From assembly GCF_000247815.1 (NCBI RefSeq), contig NC_021678.1, positions 29,733,749 through 29,797,748 on the forward strand: 64,000 bases of DNA. Reading direction: 5' to 3'. Source of the DNA: Ficedula albicollis. Its lineage: Eukaryota > Chordata > Aves > Passeriformes > Muscicapidae. The notes under the pieces are model-generated. The model was not told the origin of the DNA and searched no databases. It saw only the letters and a program-made list of their open reading frames with translations. Below, in pieces: positions 53,367 to 64,000 of the stretch. The first letter of the stretch is position 1; the number at the start of each line of letters is the position of its first letter. The translations under genes and the position numbers were made by a program.

Positions 53367-56300
53367 TCAGAGCACAGGCACAGGCACAGTGCCCACCAAG
53401 GCTGGCTCAGAGCAGCACCCACACTCCACCCAGCTCTCTGCCTCTACCATGTCCCCACCACATTTGCCAGCATTTTTACTGCTCAGGCTTTTTGTTTACC
53501 AGGGGCCTCCTGGACATTTAATATTCCAGAAAATGGAGATCTAACTCTTTGAAATTCAGTCATGCAAAATGAAAAGCATTTCCACCTATGCATATCTGTA
53601 TTTTAAAATTAAAAGTACAAATATTGTTTTCTTTCTATTCTTCTGTTAGCAAATTAATACCTTACACCCATGTTCTTTCACTGTACTTTGTGGAAAGCAG
53701 AATAAATTAAGTTCTATACCATTTTCTGTTAATATTATCCTTTCCTTTTGCTCATGTCATCTGCTGGAGACCAGTTAGATCTTCAATCACAGTATCTGCT
53801 ACAGAAAATCAAAAGAACTTAACAAAACACTAATGTCATAGTTTATCAATGTTAATTAAATCCTCTAAGCGTCTCAAAATCATGCATGAGAGTAATTTTA
53901 ATTTAATATATTAGGTCTCCTTTGGGTTTAAGGGAAACTACTAAGCTCAAATGTGATTCTAAACAAGTATGATTTATTTGAAATTGGGTTATATAAATAT
54001 TTATATACTACTGACCTTTTGTGTAATAAAACAGATTTTGAAAAATATGGTGAAAATCCTGAGCACAAGGTAATGCAGTAAAGAACTAGAACAGTGATTT
54101 TCAGATGCTGTGACACAAAACAGAATTTTCTCTTTCTGTTTGCAAAAAAAAAAAAAAAATTACCTCACATCATTTTTTAGAGGCCTGTTTGAGAGAACAT
54201 CTGGAAAACATTCCACAGGAAATCAAACCTATATTAAACATGTTTTGCAGGGTCTGTTTCCTTGCATCGACCTTAAGCATTCATAATGTGTTTCTGTCTT
54301 CTCAGCTGCAAAGAAAACACTTCTGTCAGAGTCCTCTACAAAATGACAGGCTGAATTGTCAGCCTGTGATTTTATCAGGGGATGCTGGTAAGATTTCTAT
54401 TTAGTCTACCTGTCTCTGTACCAAAGCTCTCCAATAACATGAACAAATCCACCAGCTGCTTTCCAACTATCATGAGTTTGTATATTTTTTGTTTAATTTC
54501 CTTTATGCCACCTAATTTGAAGCTTCTAAATAAAAAGGACTGGCATTTTTATAGATGGCCAAGCCTCAGTGTCTCCTGACAGGATGTTACTCAGGAAAGA
54601 ACTACTGCTTTACAGGGAGAGTTGTTCTCACTTCATTAGCTGGGAAAGCAGAATAGTCTTTGAATCACAGGCTGGTAACCTAAGAAAATCACTGTCACTC
54701 TCAAAAAGCAAGCCAAGGAAAAGCAGTGCCTCTGCAAGTCCTTGAGCGTGCCACTGGACGATTCAGTGTTTATGAGTAACTATATTGTGAGTGCACACTG
54801 AAAGGATGTGCTTCCAAGTACCTGAGAAAGACATCCATGGCAATAATACTCCCTGTAACCACTTGAATAAACTATAATGGACTATTACTAGCTCAAGCAT
54901 GAAACTGATGGGAGTTTGGAGATGGAAAATAATCTAAAAAGTCCAATACAAGTTCTCTCTTTACCAGGAAAGTTTCTGTTGGTAGATGTACTGGAACATC
55001 AGGTTATGCAGGGATGCTCTTTGTGTAAGAAAATCTCTCAGTGGAATGTGTGGTGACATTTCTGAAGGAAAACTCCGTGTCTCCTTGACAGAGGGGTGGC
55101 TCAGGGAAAGAAAGGGTGTCCAGTGTGTCCTTGCACTCAGCTGAGCAGGGTCTGTGGGCGGCCAGCATGGCTGAAACCCACCCTGGAGCTACTCTAAATA
55201 CTGCTCTGATCTCGGAGTAAGACAACAAATATAAAATCAGAAATACAGAAGATAGAAGCAGAGTCCCTTTTATGTGAGCCCATTTTTTTCATGCACAAAA
55301 CAGCCCCACCAAACAGCAAGTCAAGAAGTTCTGGCAGCAGCAAGGCAAGAGAGCATTGATTTTACTAAGCATGTTTTACTTGCTTTAAGAAGTAATATGG
55401 ATATATAATGATACTACAGAAAGCCCTGATTTGTAGTGCAAGATTGGAAAACAAACCATTTTTACCAGTTAAGGATGATGTGCTGTCTCAAGAGCATTTT
55501 TTTTCCTACTCCACTCTCAAATAACATGAGCACACGAGGCTGAGAAAAAATGGGAGGCCAGGAGTTGACAACCTGTGATACACCCAGACATTTACAGAGG
55601 TTGTTCTGACATGAACTGTCCATTCTGGAAAATATTTGGCAATGCTGCATGATGGCCAGTTACTGAGATGTACCTCCAGCAGCATCTCATAATGACCAAC
55701 TGGCAAAGGCAGCATTGTAATTGAGAGGACAGCCACTGTGATTTATGTTTGAACTGGAACAAAAGAAAGTGAACTAAATATTCAAACGATACAGCTTGAA
55801 CTTAACAGAGTTCTTAGCTGTATGTGCTCTACAATAAAAGCTTCCTATAATGGTTCAAGCATGTGCTTGAAAAAATATCATGTAAGCACAAACATTATCT
55901 TTTGATGTAAGGTCATCTATTAATGATCTTAGACAAGGGTTGCAGTCAGCTCACACAAAAAATCTATCATCAACAGTAAACACACACCAGAAAACCCCTT
56001 CTGTGTCACTTGTTTTAAAGCCAGCAGATCATTAAAGCATGGGAAACAACCACCACCTCTGCTGAGAAGTCTTTGCAGACACTGCTACATTTACACCTGG
56101 CCTCCACTTAACAGGAGTTACTCCAGTAACACGTTTATCAACATAATTAAAGCAAAGCAATTTCTATTCAGTAAACATGAGAATGCTAAAATTTGGAAAT
56201 ATGCATGTGGCTGTCACTTGCTCTGTTGAGAAACAAAGTTTTATTTTTAGCTCCAGTGCTTACATTTTCTTGCAGCTATTTTAATAGATGAACTGCCACC

Positions 56301-57160
56301 AGAAATATTCTCTCACTGGGCCCTGATGTAGAATGATATAAATAACCTTTACAAAGTCCAGCATAATGGAATGGTAAAATCAGTTGACATTCTCCTAATT
56401 AGCACTGCCTGAAGATTTACCTACACAGAACAGGAAGAGCCAAATTCACCCCTGGAATAAATCCACTGAAGTCACTGATGTCAGAGGAAGTACACTGGGA
56501 ATGAACTTGACAGAATAGATCTGTTATTTACATTAAACACAGAGCAGCTTCTTGCCTGTAGCATATACATGGCTTGAGGTAAATGAAGAAAAGCATTTTG
56601 ATTTATTCAGGAAAATGCTATTTGTGACAGATACACCCTTTCTTTGCCCCAGAAACAGCAAGTTAGCCAAATGTGACTAGGTGTACGTAACAGATCTCTT
56701 CACTACATCTGATAGATCAGGGGGTGGAAACTACTCATCAAACCAGTGGATGCTGAACTCCTTTCTACAGAAATCTCTCTCAACTAACAACTCTAAAAAT
56801 CAGCAGTAGTAATAGTCCTAGTGGAATCCCATCCAGCAAAGCAATTAAGTGCTTTCATAACTGTAAGGACATGAGTAGCTTCAAATTTAGATCTCTATTA
56901 AAGTTTAATACCAAATTTAATTGTCCTGGATTTCAATATTTTTGACTGAACATGTGTGAAACTGCTTAATTAACATATGTAGTTTAATCTCTCCCCCCTG
57001 CAATAAATCAACAAAACAAAATGGGTCACATTAGCCCTGCTGTAATCCCCTCCTTCCTGGCTCTTGGTCCTAATCTGTAGTCTTCTTATTTCTTAAATTA
57101 TACAGGCAGCTTTTCTTTTTCACTTACATTAACAAAATAAGTTTTTTCAGACAAAATGAA

Positions 57161-57475
57161 CACTCAGAGAAGACCTTATGGCTCTCTACAACTACCTCAC
57201 AGGAGGTTGTAGCAAGGTCTTCTTCCAAGTAACAAGTGACAGGAAGAGAGGAAATGGCCTCAAGTTGTGCCAGAGAAGGTTTAGATTGGCAATTGGAGAA
57301 TTTTCTTCATGGAACAAGTTTTCAAGCACTGGAACAGCTGCCCAGGGAAGTGGTGGAGTTAACTGACTGGAGATGTGGCACTTGGGGACATGGTTTAGAG
57401 CTGGGCTTGGCAGGGCTAGGTTTATGGCTGGACTTGACGCTCTAAATGGTTTTCTCCAACCTAAATGACTCTCTG
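57161..57475 (+). mobile_element. CR1 retrotransposon, 5'-truncated 3' end
   Basis: Closely follows the avian CR1 3' region, including AGACCTTATGGCTCTCTACA, GGAAATGGCCTCAAGTTG, GGAACAGCTGCCCAGGGAAG and the terminal CCAACCTAAATGACTCT. It lies antisense to GFRA1. Diverged, without the usual clean ATTCTATG terminal repeat, and far too short to encode ORF2, so it is an old dead copy. Confidence 0.92.
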
Positions 57476-59385
57476 AAGGATCACACTTAGATACAAATGC
57501 CTCAAGTTTTTAGAGCTGAACTGTAGTGGTCACAAGTACCTCCCTCAGCTCACTGAGTCATTTTCCTAGAAAGAGACTGACATGGAAGCAGGGTATTTAA
57601 ATACAGCCTATAAAACCTGAATCACTGGCATCCCAGTTTAGTTTGTGATTGTTGTACGCTCACTGTTTTCTCCCACTTCACTTTTTCAGCCCTGTAGACA
57701 GGTAATGTGGAATGTTCAGCGCCACAGGTTATTTTTAACCTGATCAGCAGAGGATCTACCTGACTGCAGGGATGCTGCCTGGAGAGTTTGAGCTTGCCTG
57801 ACAAGGGAGCTCAGCATGAAACATTGTCTAGTTACTGATTCTTGGAGCACGAATTCTCTTCACTGGTACAGCACAAAGCCAAGGGAAAGCTGGGTGCAGG
57901 ACTAAAGCTGAGGCATTTTTCTAATTACAGCATCCTTGTGTCTCTCCTGCTTTTGGAGAAATGTCAATCACCAGCAAGGTTTTAATCTTCAAGCCCCTCC
58001 TAAGCTGAGCAGAGAGAGTATAAAGGAGGGCCAGCCTAACAAATCTGGGCACTGTAAAATGAGATCCATCCACATTTCAGAAGGGACAAAGCAGTCTTGT
58101 TTTGCTGGATGTTTGGATTTTTTTGATTCCAAAGGGATTTATGGATATGTTATAAGGAGGAACTGCTTGATTCATTTTGAGTTTTATTCAGATGGAAGAA
58201 ATGCAAAATTACCTTTGTTTCTGAGGGGGAGGGGAGAGCAACATTATGTCGACTTACTCTGCTAACAGAAGACATCAAAGTAATGAATCATGTAAAGGAC
58301 TGAAAGGCAAGAAAATAATATAATATTGCAGCATTTTCTATCTTTACTTTGCCTTTCTTGAAAGGTTTTTGCTTATTCTGCAGAGACTGCATTAATATTT
58401 TTTTCCAGGCTAGCAGTTCCCCACACACATATTCTACTACACCATGAAGTTTCCTCTACAGAGTACACCAGCTTCTTTCCCACCTCTCCTTAGACCTCAT
58501 TTTTTGAATTTTCTGAACTGTCACCATGCCTCAGTATTAGTTCATTAAAATGAATGAATACCTGTTTTGTCTTTTTTTTCCTCTTAACTAAATAAACCTC
58601 TAGCAATATAGCCATATATGCATACATTTCCATGCTTGCATATACATACATGTATAAAAATCACTCTTCAAATTCAGGCTATGTGAGGTGAGCTTGTGGG
58701 CACGGGCTAAAAAGTAGACTTACAATTTTTTCTGCCCCACTTGGTATTCTAGAGACACAGGAGCTCTCCTGAGTGCAGGGGCAGAGAGCCCAGGCTCACC
58801 CATCCTACACCTACTGCAGGGTGAGTCAGGCAAGGTTCTGCACCCACTCCCTGACTCAGTCTCCAAACACACAATGCAGGCACACCCTGCACTTCTCTGG
58901 AAAGCAGGAGTGTCCTTTTCTTAATGTCCTTAACAGCATTACAAAAACTACACTGTTGTCCTGGTTTTGCATAACCACAGCAAACCAAGGAGCTGCCAGA
59001 GTGCCCCAAGTGCCAATTTGATATAAATGCCCCGGAAGGACTCAAACCCAGCTCTGTTATCCAGAACTGTGTAATGCTACTGTGTCCTTCATGGAAATAC
59101 CCACCAAGTGCCCTTTTAACATGCAAAGCTAGAGTCAGGCTGAGAGTGAGCTCTCAGGCTTTTATCTGACCGGCTGAATTGTCACCAAGATCAGTACAAG
59201 GCTCAGAAAGGGAGGCAGCACCTCTGTTTTCCCTCTCATTTGCTGAATTACAGATGATCACTGGACCGTGGCAGGATATTGAGGGAGGAAAAGCACAACA
59301 TGCAGAGAAGCAGGTGAGGAGGCACCGTAAGTGGCTGTAATAGAATTCAAACGTGTCAGAGAGGCGGTGAAAGTCAGATAATTGC

Positions 59386-59549
59386 AGGAAGATCTGGAAA
59401 GAGGAGATGAAAGGAGACTGAGTGAGGGGAAGAGGTAGGAGGAAAAAAAAGAGCAAGGGTAAAAAGTAAGAAAAGTGAAAGAGAAGTATAAGGAATAGAT
59501 AATGTGAAGAAAAGGGCAAATTTCTTTTTCCCCCTCTTCCACCTCCTCC
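59386..59549. repeat. Polypurine tract switching to polypyrimidine
   Basis: About 130 nt that are nearly all A/G (59386-59519) are followed at once by about 30 nt that are nearly all C/T (59519-59549). Low-complexity; it explains the open reading frames on the opposite strand. Confidence 0.8.
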
Positions 59550-60926
59550 GGCACATCCCTCCAGGGCACTGCTCCCCGTTAATTCTGTAACTGAGCATTG
59601 CTCCCTCCTAGAAGATGGTGAGCTCCATCTTCTGTGTCCAGCATGACACAAAGGACTGCCTGCACATTTATAAGCTCACCACGGACTGGTCTCTGGTGCT
59701 GAAGGGTTTGCTGCCAGCTGCCTTTTGCTGCAGGAACAGTCCACAACACTCACAGAGAGAAGCCACTTTCACCAACAGGTTCCAGGTGTGAAGCACCTGC
59801 AGATTTTCACGTCTTACAAGACACAGTGACTCCCTTTCCAAGGAAAATTATCATTAAGAGTGTTCAGCAGAATATCATGAAGGAAAATTATTTCCTTGGC
59901 AAATTTCTGATCTTTTCAGGAAATGCAGCGAGCAGCTGAGCTCCTGTTCTAACATTTCCAGTGGATAAATTCTTCTCTGCACTGACAACAATGTTTGCAT
60001 ATCTTCACAGAGTGTTCTGATACCTGCAGAAGCAGACATCCTTCACACAGAGCTGAATGAGTGCTTGCAACTAAATTAAGATTGGATAGGACAGGTGACC
60101 AAAAACTGGTCAAGAGGTAAGAACATACCAATGAAAGCACATTTATAAAGATTTGGCTCTCTGAACACACAGTGCTGGAAACATTTTTCACTGTATTTTC
60201 AAGGAGCTGACCCATGTACTGGAACCTAATGGGGTATTTCATTATTATCCTTCCACTATCACACAAGAAGAAGTTATTTAAATATGTTAAGCCTATTTCT
60301 GTGTTTTTTTTTCCAGCCGTCAAACAGCTGCAGACAGCAATATGTATCTTTTGCAGAACTAACAGCAAAAAATTAAGAAGACAACTGTCTTCTGAAATTA
60401 GCTAAGAACAACTTTCTAGCTATTTGAGCTTCAAAAATGAACCTCAGTGATCTGACCAGTAATTTTGAGTATAATTATTGTGAAGGACAAGAAATATGCT
60501 CCTACCAGTTTCTTTTATTAGCAAAAAAATGCTGCCCTTCTTTTCTGATCTTTGCAGCACATGAATGGATTTATAGCATTATTTCAATAAATGATGTGTC
60601 TGTATCATTATCATTCTGGTCAGTGTATTCCAAACATATCCAGGAAAAAAACCCCAAGTATGCAAATTCAAGACACAGATTATTAAAAAGACCAAACTAA
60701 TGACTCACACTTTCATTACTCAAGCAAAATAGTATTTGCGGTACTGTCAAATGTGTTAGTGGCAAATATGAAGCACCCTGCCCTGCATTTACAGCAGGAT
60801 GATATTCTTAAAACATGCCAGTCAACTTTCTGAAGATTAATTGTTAGCTGAAGTGATCAGATCACGAAGTTCTTCAGAGGTTTGTGCTATTGCAGGACAT
60901 CACTGGTGAAAGTTTTTGATGATACA

Positions 60927-61306
60927 CTGACTTTTCCTAGAAGATTTGTTTATGTTCACAACAGAAGAGACCTCTAATGGCTTCTTTTTGTTGTGGTTTT
61001 TTTTTGCTTTTATTCACTGAGCATTGACAGACATGCCTGAGAGCTACAGTGCTGACTTTTCTTAGAAGATTTGTTTATGTTCACAACAGAAAAGACCTCT
61101 AATGGCTTCTTTTTGTTGTGGTTTTTTTTTGCTTTTATTCACTGAGCATTGACAGACATGCCTGAGAGCTACAGTTGTACTGACTTTTCCTAGAAGATTT
61201 GTTTATGTTCACAACAGAAGAGACCTCTAATGGCTTCTTTTTGTTGTGGTTTTTTTTTGCTTTTATTCACTGAGCATTGACAGACATGCCTGAGAGCTAC
61301 AGTTGT
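60927..61306. repeat. Tandem triplication, about 125-128 bp unit
   Basis: Three nearly identical copies begin at 60927, 61052 and 61180. Each contains AAGATTTGTTTATGTTCACA, a T9 run and TGAGCATTGACAGACATGCC. Only a few substitutions and small indels separate them, so the duplication is recent. Confidence 0.95.
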
Positions 61307-63090
61307 TTCAAAGCGGGATATGGACTGGGATACAAGCAGAGGCAGCAGACAAATGATAATGAAAATGAACCATTCAGCATTCTGCTGAAGTTGAAAATTA
61401 GGACTGTTTACATAAGTTACATAAGTCAGAACTTATTTGCATTTCCTGCCATTTCAGGTCGCTTTATCCCTTGATTGAGAATTTCTTACATAACAGACAG
61501 ATTAATGAATTGAATAAAATATAATAAAAAAGCAAAGCATCCTGCCAGTCTGTTAGTTGTACTTTCAGTTTGGTCAGATTTCTTCTCCTACTCTTAACTC
61601 TGCTTCAAGAAGAGATTTGGTGATATATACACCAAGATAAAGTTTTTAAAGAGTGTTCAAAACTGAATGTTTAAATACTTCACACAGACCCAGCTGATAC
61701 CTTATACAGAATACAGGCAAATCTTGCATTTCTGAGTAAGCAGCATTCATAAACCATTTTATGAACATATTGTCAGAAAAACCTTTAGAATTTGTACCCC
61801 TTGTCTGAACTAGCATTATGAAAAGGCTTTAACAGGTGTAATAGGCATGCAAATAACAGTTTATAAATTACCTGGTTTCACAGTAGGCAGACCATATTTT
61901 CAAATTATTCTGCCATTTAGATACTCTCTGACTTCAAAAGGAAACAGAAGTTATCAGAATTACACACCTATTGACTACTGCTTTTAATTATTCTAAACAT
62001 ATCTGGAATTACTGTAAGGACTGATATTTATCAGTGCCAGTAGTTACAATAGCAAGGAGACCTCCCATTTCTTTCCTGCCCTGCCCAAGTCCCTGTTTTC
62101 CTGCAGGACTACGGGAACAGATCTCACCAATTTCCTTTAAGTGCACAAGTCACAGAGACAAAATGTCTTTCACTGTCTGACAGGCTGGGATAACTTTGGT
62201 GCCAATTCCTCCCCTCTGTGACAGGGAAGGTATTATACCAGCAGCAGTTTAGAGAGCCCAGGAGGTTGTAACACCGAGGTGACTCTCAGCAACACACCAA
62301 GTTTGCTTTGACCCAAGTGCTGCTCACACTGAGGCTGCCCCAGACCCTGCAGGCATTTGCCCACCCATTCCTTAGTACCAGTGCTGACCCTCACCCTCAT
62401 ACCCAGGTCTCACTGAGCCTTGGAAAAGCCAAAACTTCTTAATTTTGACACTCTAAAGCAAAAGAAGCCACTGTTCATTTACAAATAAATCCATTTCCAT
62501 CTCAGTGCTGGCTGCAAGTTCAGGCAGAGATTTTATCAAGCTTTCCCCTGCAACACTGCAATGGAGAAAGAACAACACCAGACTCATGAAGTTAAATTAA
62601 ACAAAATGCCATTAAAAACTTGACTGCTGAGACAACATTAGATCAAAGCCAACCAATGAAAAGTCCAGTCATGAGAGAAGCAATGGCATTAATTTAACGA
62701 GTTAATTCCAGAATACAACCCAAATAACAGGGAAAGTCTCTCTATAAAATCCTCTCTCCAATCTCACTGGCACTGTAACACACTGACAGTTTGACAGAAA
62801 ACATAGTAAAGATACTGTAACTCTACTAATTAACACGACCTGTGTACAGGGAAGGCAATACACAGAAGCAAGAATACTAATGGAACAACATAGAAATAGA
62901 AAAGAGATTGTTCAGAGGTTACACGTTCCCAGCTTTCATAAACTGCAGCATCATCAGCAATCAAGGTGCTGAATGCAAGTCAGACTGCTCTGATTTAAAT
63001 CTGCTCCTGTTGTGGCCAGCAGGAAATCTGTGTCTCCAGCTTCCCCAAAGCCACGGAGGGCAGGGCACTGCTCACCTCCTCACCTCTGAA

Positions 63091-63209
63091 CAACACTCAG
63101 GCACAGCTGAAGTGCTGCTGCAAAAATCTTAGGACCAGCAGTGGAAACTCACAACACTCAGGCACAGCTGAAGTGATGCTGCAAAAATCTTAGGACCAGC
63201 AGTGGAAAT
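63091..63209. repeat. 61-bp-period tandem duplication
   Basis: CAACACTCAGGCACAGCTGA through CCAGCAGTGGAAA is present twice, starting at 63091 and 63152, with one substitution seen (GTGCTGC versus GTGATGC). Confidence 0.95.
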
Positions 63210-63723
63210 CTCATAAACAAACTTCAGAGTAAATATTTTACCACGCATAAGTAAGTACTTATTAAGATTTAGATCGTATCTTCAGTGTCCTTGACATTTT
63301 ACAATAGTGTTTATCTCCCTTGTTTGCTAATTCACAGAATTGGATAATCTACAAGAAATTTACACATTAGAAACGAGAAGGATTCTTGGGCACGACTTCA
63401 TAAATATGACATTAGCACAACAATGCTGTAATATAAACACACATAATGCTAAGTAGGAGCAAAGCATTTCCTGAGGGCAGAGGGGCCCTGTTTGCCACTC
63501 AACAAGCTCTGTGTGACAACCTGCAGGGACCCCCAGGAGAAAGGACCCAGCTCGTCCTGCAGGGTCTGCACTGCCAGAACACTTGGGGAAAGAGGCTGGG
63601 AATCAGGTCAGTGAATCAATGACCCCCCAGTTGCATCAGCCCAGCACTCTTCTCAGGGGAGGGGAAATGAAACAATTTCAAGGCAAAGCCAGCTCTATGA
63701 AGATAGTCTACAATGTGGACTCC

Positions 63724-63834
63724 TTTTTTCCCAATGAATTAAAAAACATGAGTAGTCTGTGCACTGTGACTATTTATATTTTTTTGCCAATGAATTAAAA
63801 ACCATGAGTAGTCTGTGCACTGTGACTATTTATA
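63724..63834. repeat. 56-bp-period tandem duplication
   Basis: CCAATGAATTAAAAAACATG and AGTAGTCTGTGCACTGTGAC followed by TATTTATA occur twice, 56 nt apart, differing at about two bases. Confidence 0.95.
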
Positions 63835-64000
63835 AAGTCCAACATGAAGCTTGTATTCCCAATTATTAGTACTCACGTGTACAATGAAAATAAATACCGT
63901 TATAAAGAAAAAAATTCTGTTTTTACCTGGTCACTAATGGGACTTAAAAATCAGACTGAGACATCATTTCATAGGGACACACAATGTTTCCAACAAAAAC

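Larger units (their letters stand above)
47329..64000 (-). other. GFRA1: GFRA1 intron, incomplete (at least 16.7 kb)
   Basis: Sequence upstream of the first visible exon. The exon that should precede it (end of D2 and start of D3, ending ..CR) was sought in reverse-complement and not found, so the intron continues past the window. It contains one CR1 copy, a poly-G tract, a TA/TG microsatellite and several tandem duplications, all listed separately. The remaining sequence shows nothing identifiable. Confidence 0.8.

Noticed and set aside
52830..53544. Open frames of 162-164 codons on both strands
   Set aside because: Both are kept open by the 90-bp duplication; frames on opposite strands through the same repeat are expected by chance.
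58947..58990. TTGTCCTGGTTTTGCATAAC resembling the start of a bird retroviral LTR
   Set aside because: Only a short match; no LTR length, polyadenylation block, primer-binding site or second copy was seen.
59154..59651. 165-codon minus-strand open frame
   Set aside because: It reads the complement of a low-complexity purine tract (runs of Phe, Leu, Ser, Pro), with no domain and no homologue that I recognise.

Overview
This is vertebrate nuclear DNA, almost certainly from a bird. It is AT-rich and intron-dominated, with no bacterial-style gene packing. The recognisable repeats are avian CR1 retrotransposon ends (40087-40235 and 57161-57475). The only confident gene is the 3' part of GFRA1 (GDNF family receptor alpha 1), read on the minus strand. 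Whether the bird is a passerine cannot be settled from this window alone.

GFRA1 layout, in transcript order (high to low coordinates): the window opens inside an intron (47329-64000, incomplete). Five coding exons follow: 47219-47328 (110 nt), 42033-42167 (135 nt), 38797-38975 (179 nt), 16044-16100 (57 nt) and 15185-15346 (162 nt including the TAG stop). All four visible donors begin with GT and all five acceptors end in AG, and every junction keeps frame. Together they encode 213 complete residues: most of the third cysteine-rich domain (D3), a Thr-rich hinge with two N-glycosylation sequons, and a hydrophobic GPI-anchor signal. The exons for the signal peptide, D1, D2 and the start of D3 were not found and should lie beyond position 64000. 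GFRA1 is the GPI-anchored co-receptor that binds GDNF and presents it to RET.

1-15184 is the 3' flank of GFRA1. It contains the start of its 3' UTR, with an A20 run 22 nt after the stop and an AATAAA about 170 nt after the stop, followed by AT-rich sequence without convincing genes. In mammals the neighbour on this side is ATRNL1, but I found no ATRNL1 coding sequence. A 702-nt run of pure G (7181-7882) interrupts this flank and is most likely an assembly or sequencing artefact. A smaller 57-nt G run inside a poly-A tract lies in the first intron (50806-50862).

The introns carry simple repeats and many short, recent-looking tandem duplications (36335, 47630, 48305, 53188, 60927, 63091, 63724). 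I see no RNA gene, CRISPR array or second protein-coding gene. The most interesting candidates are a possible alternative GFRA1 terminal exon (15914-16015) with its own hydrophobic tail, a 126-nt T-free tract that on the transcript strand leads into a perfect 3' splice-site motif (30412-30541), and the poly-G runs. I found no clearly new biological system.
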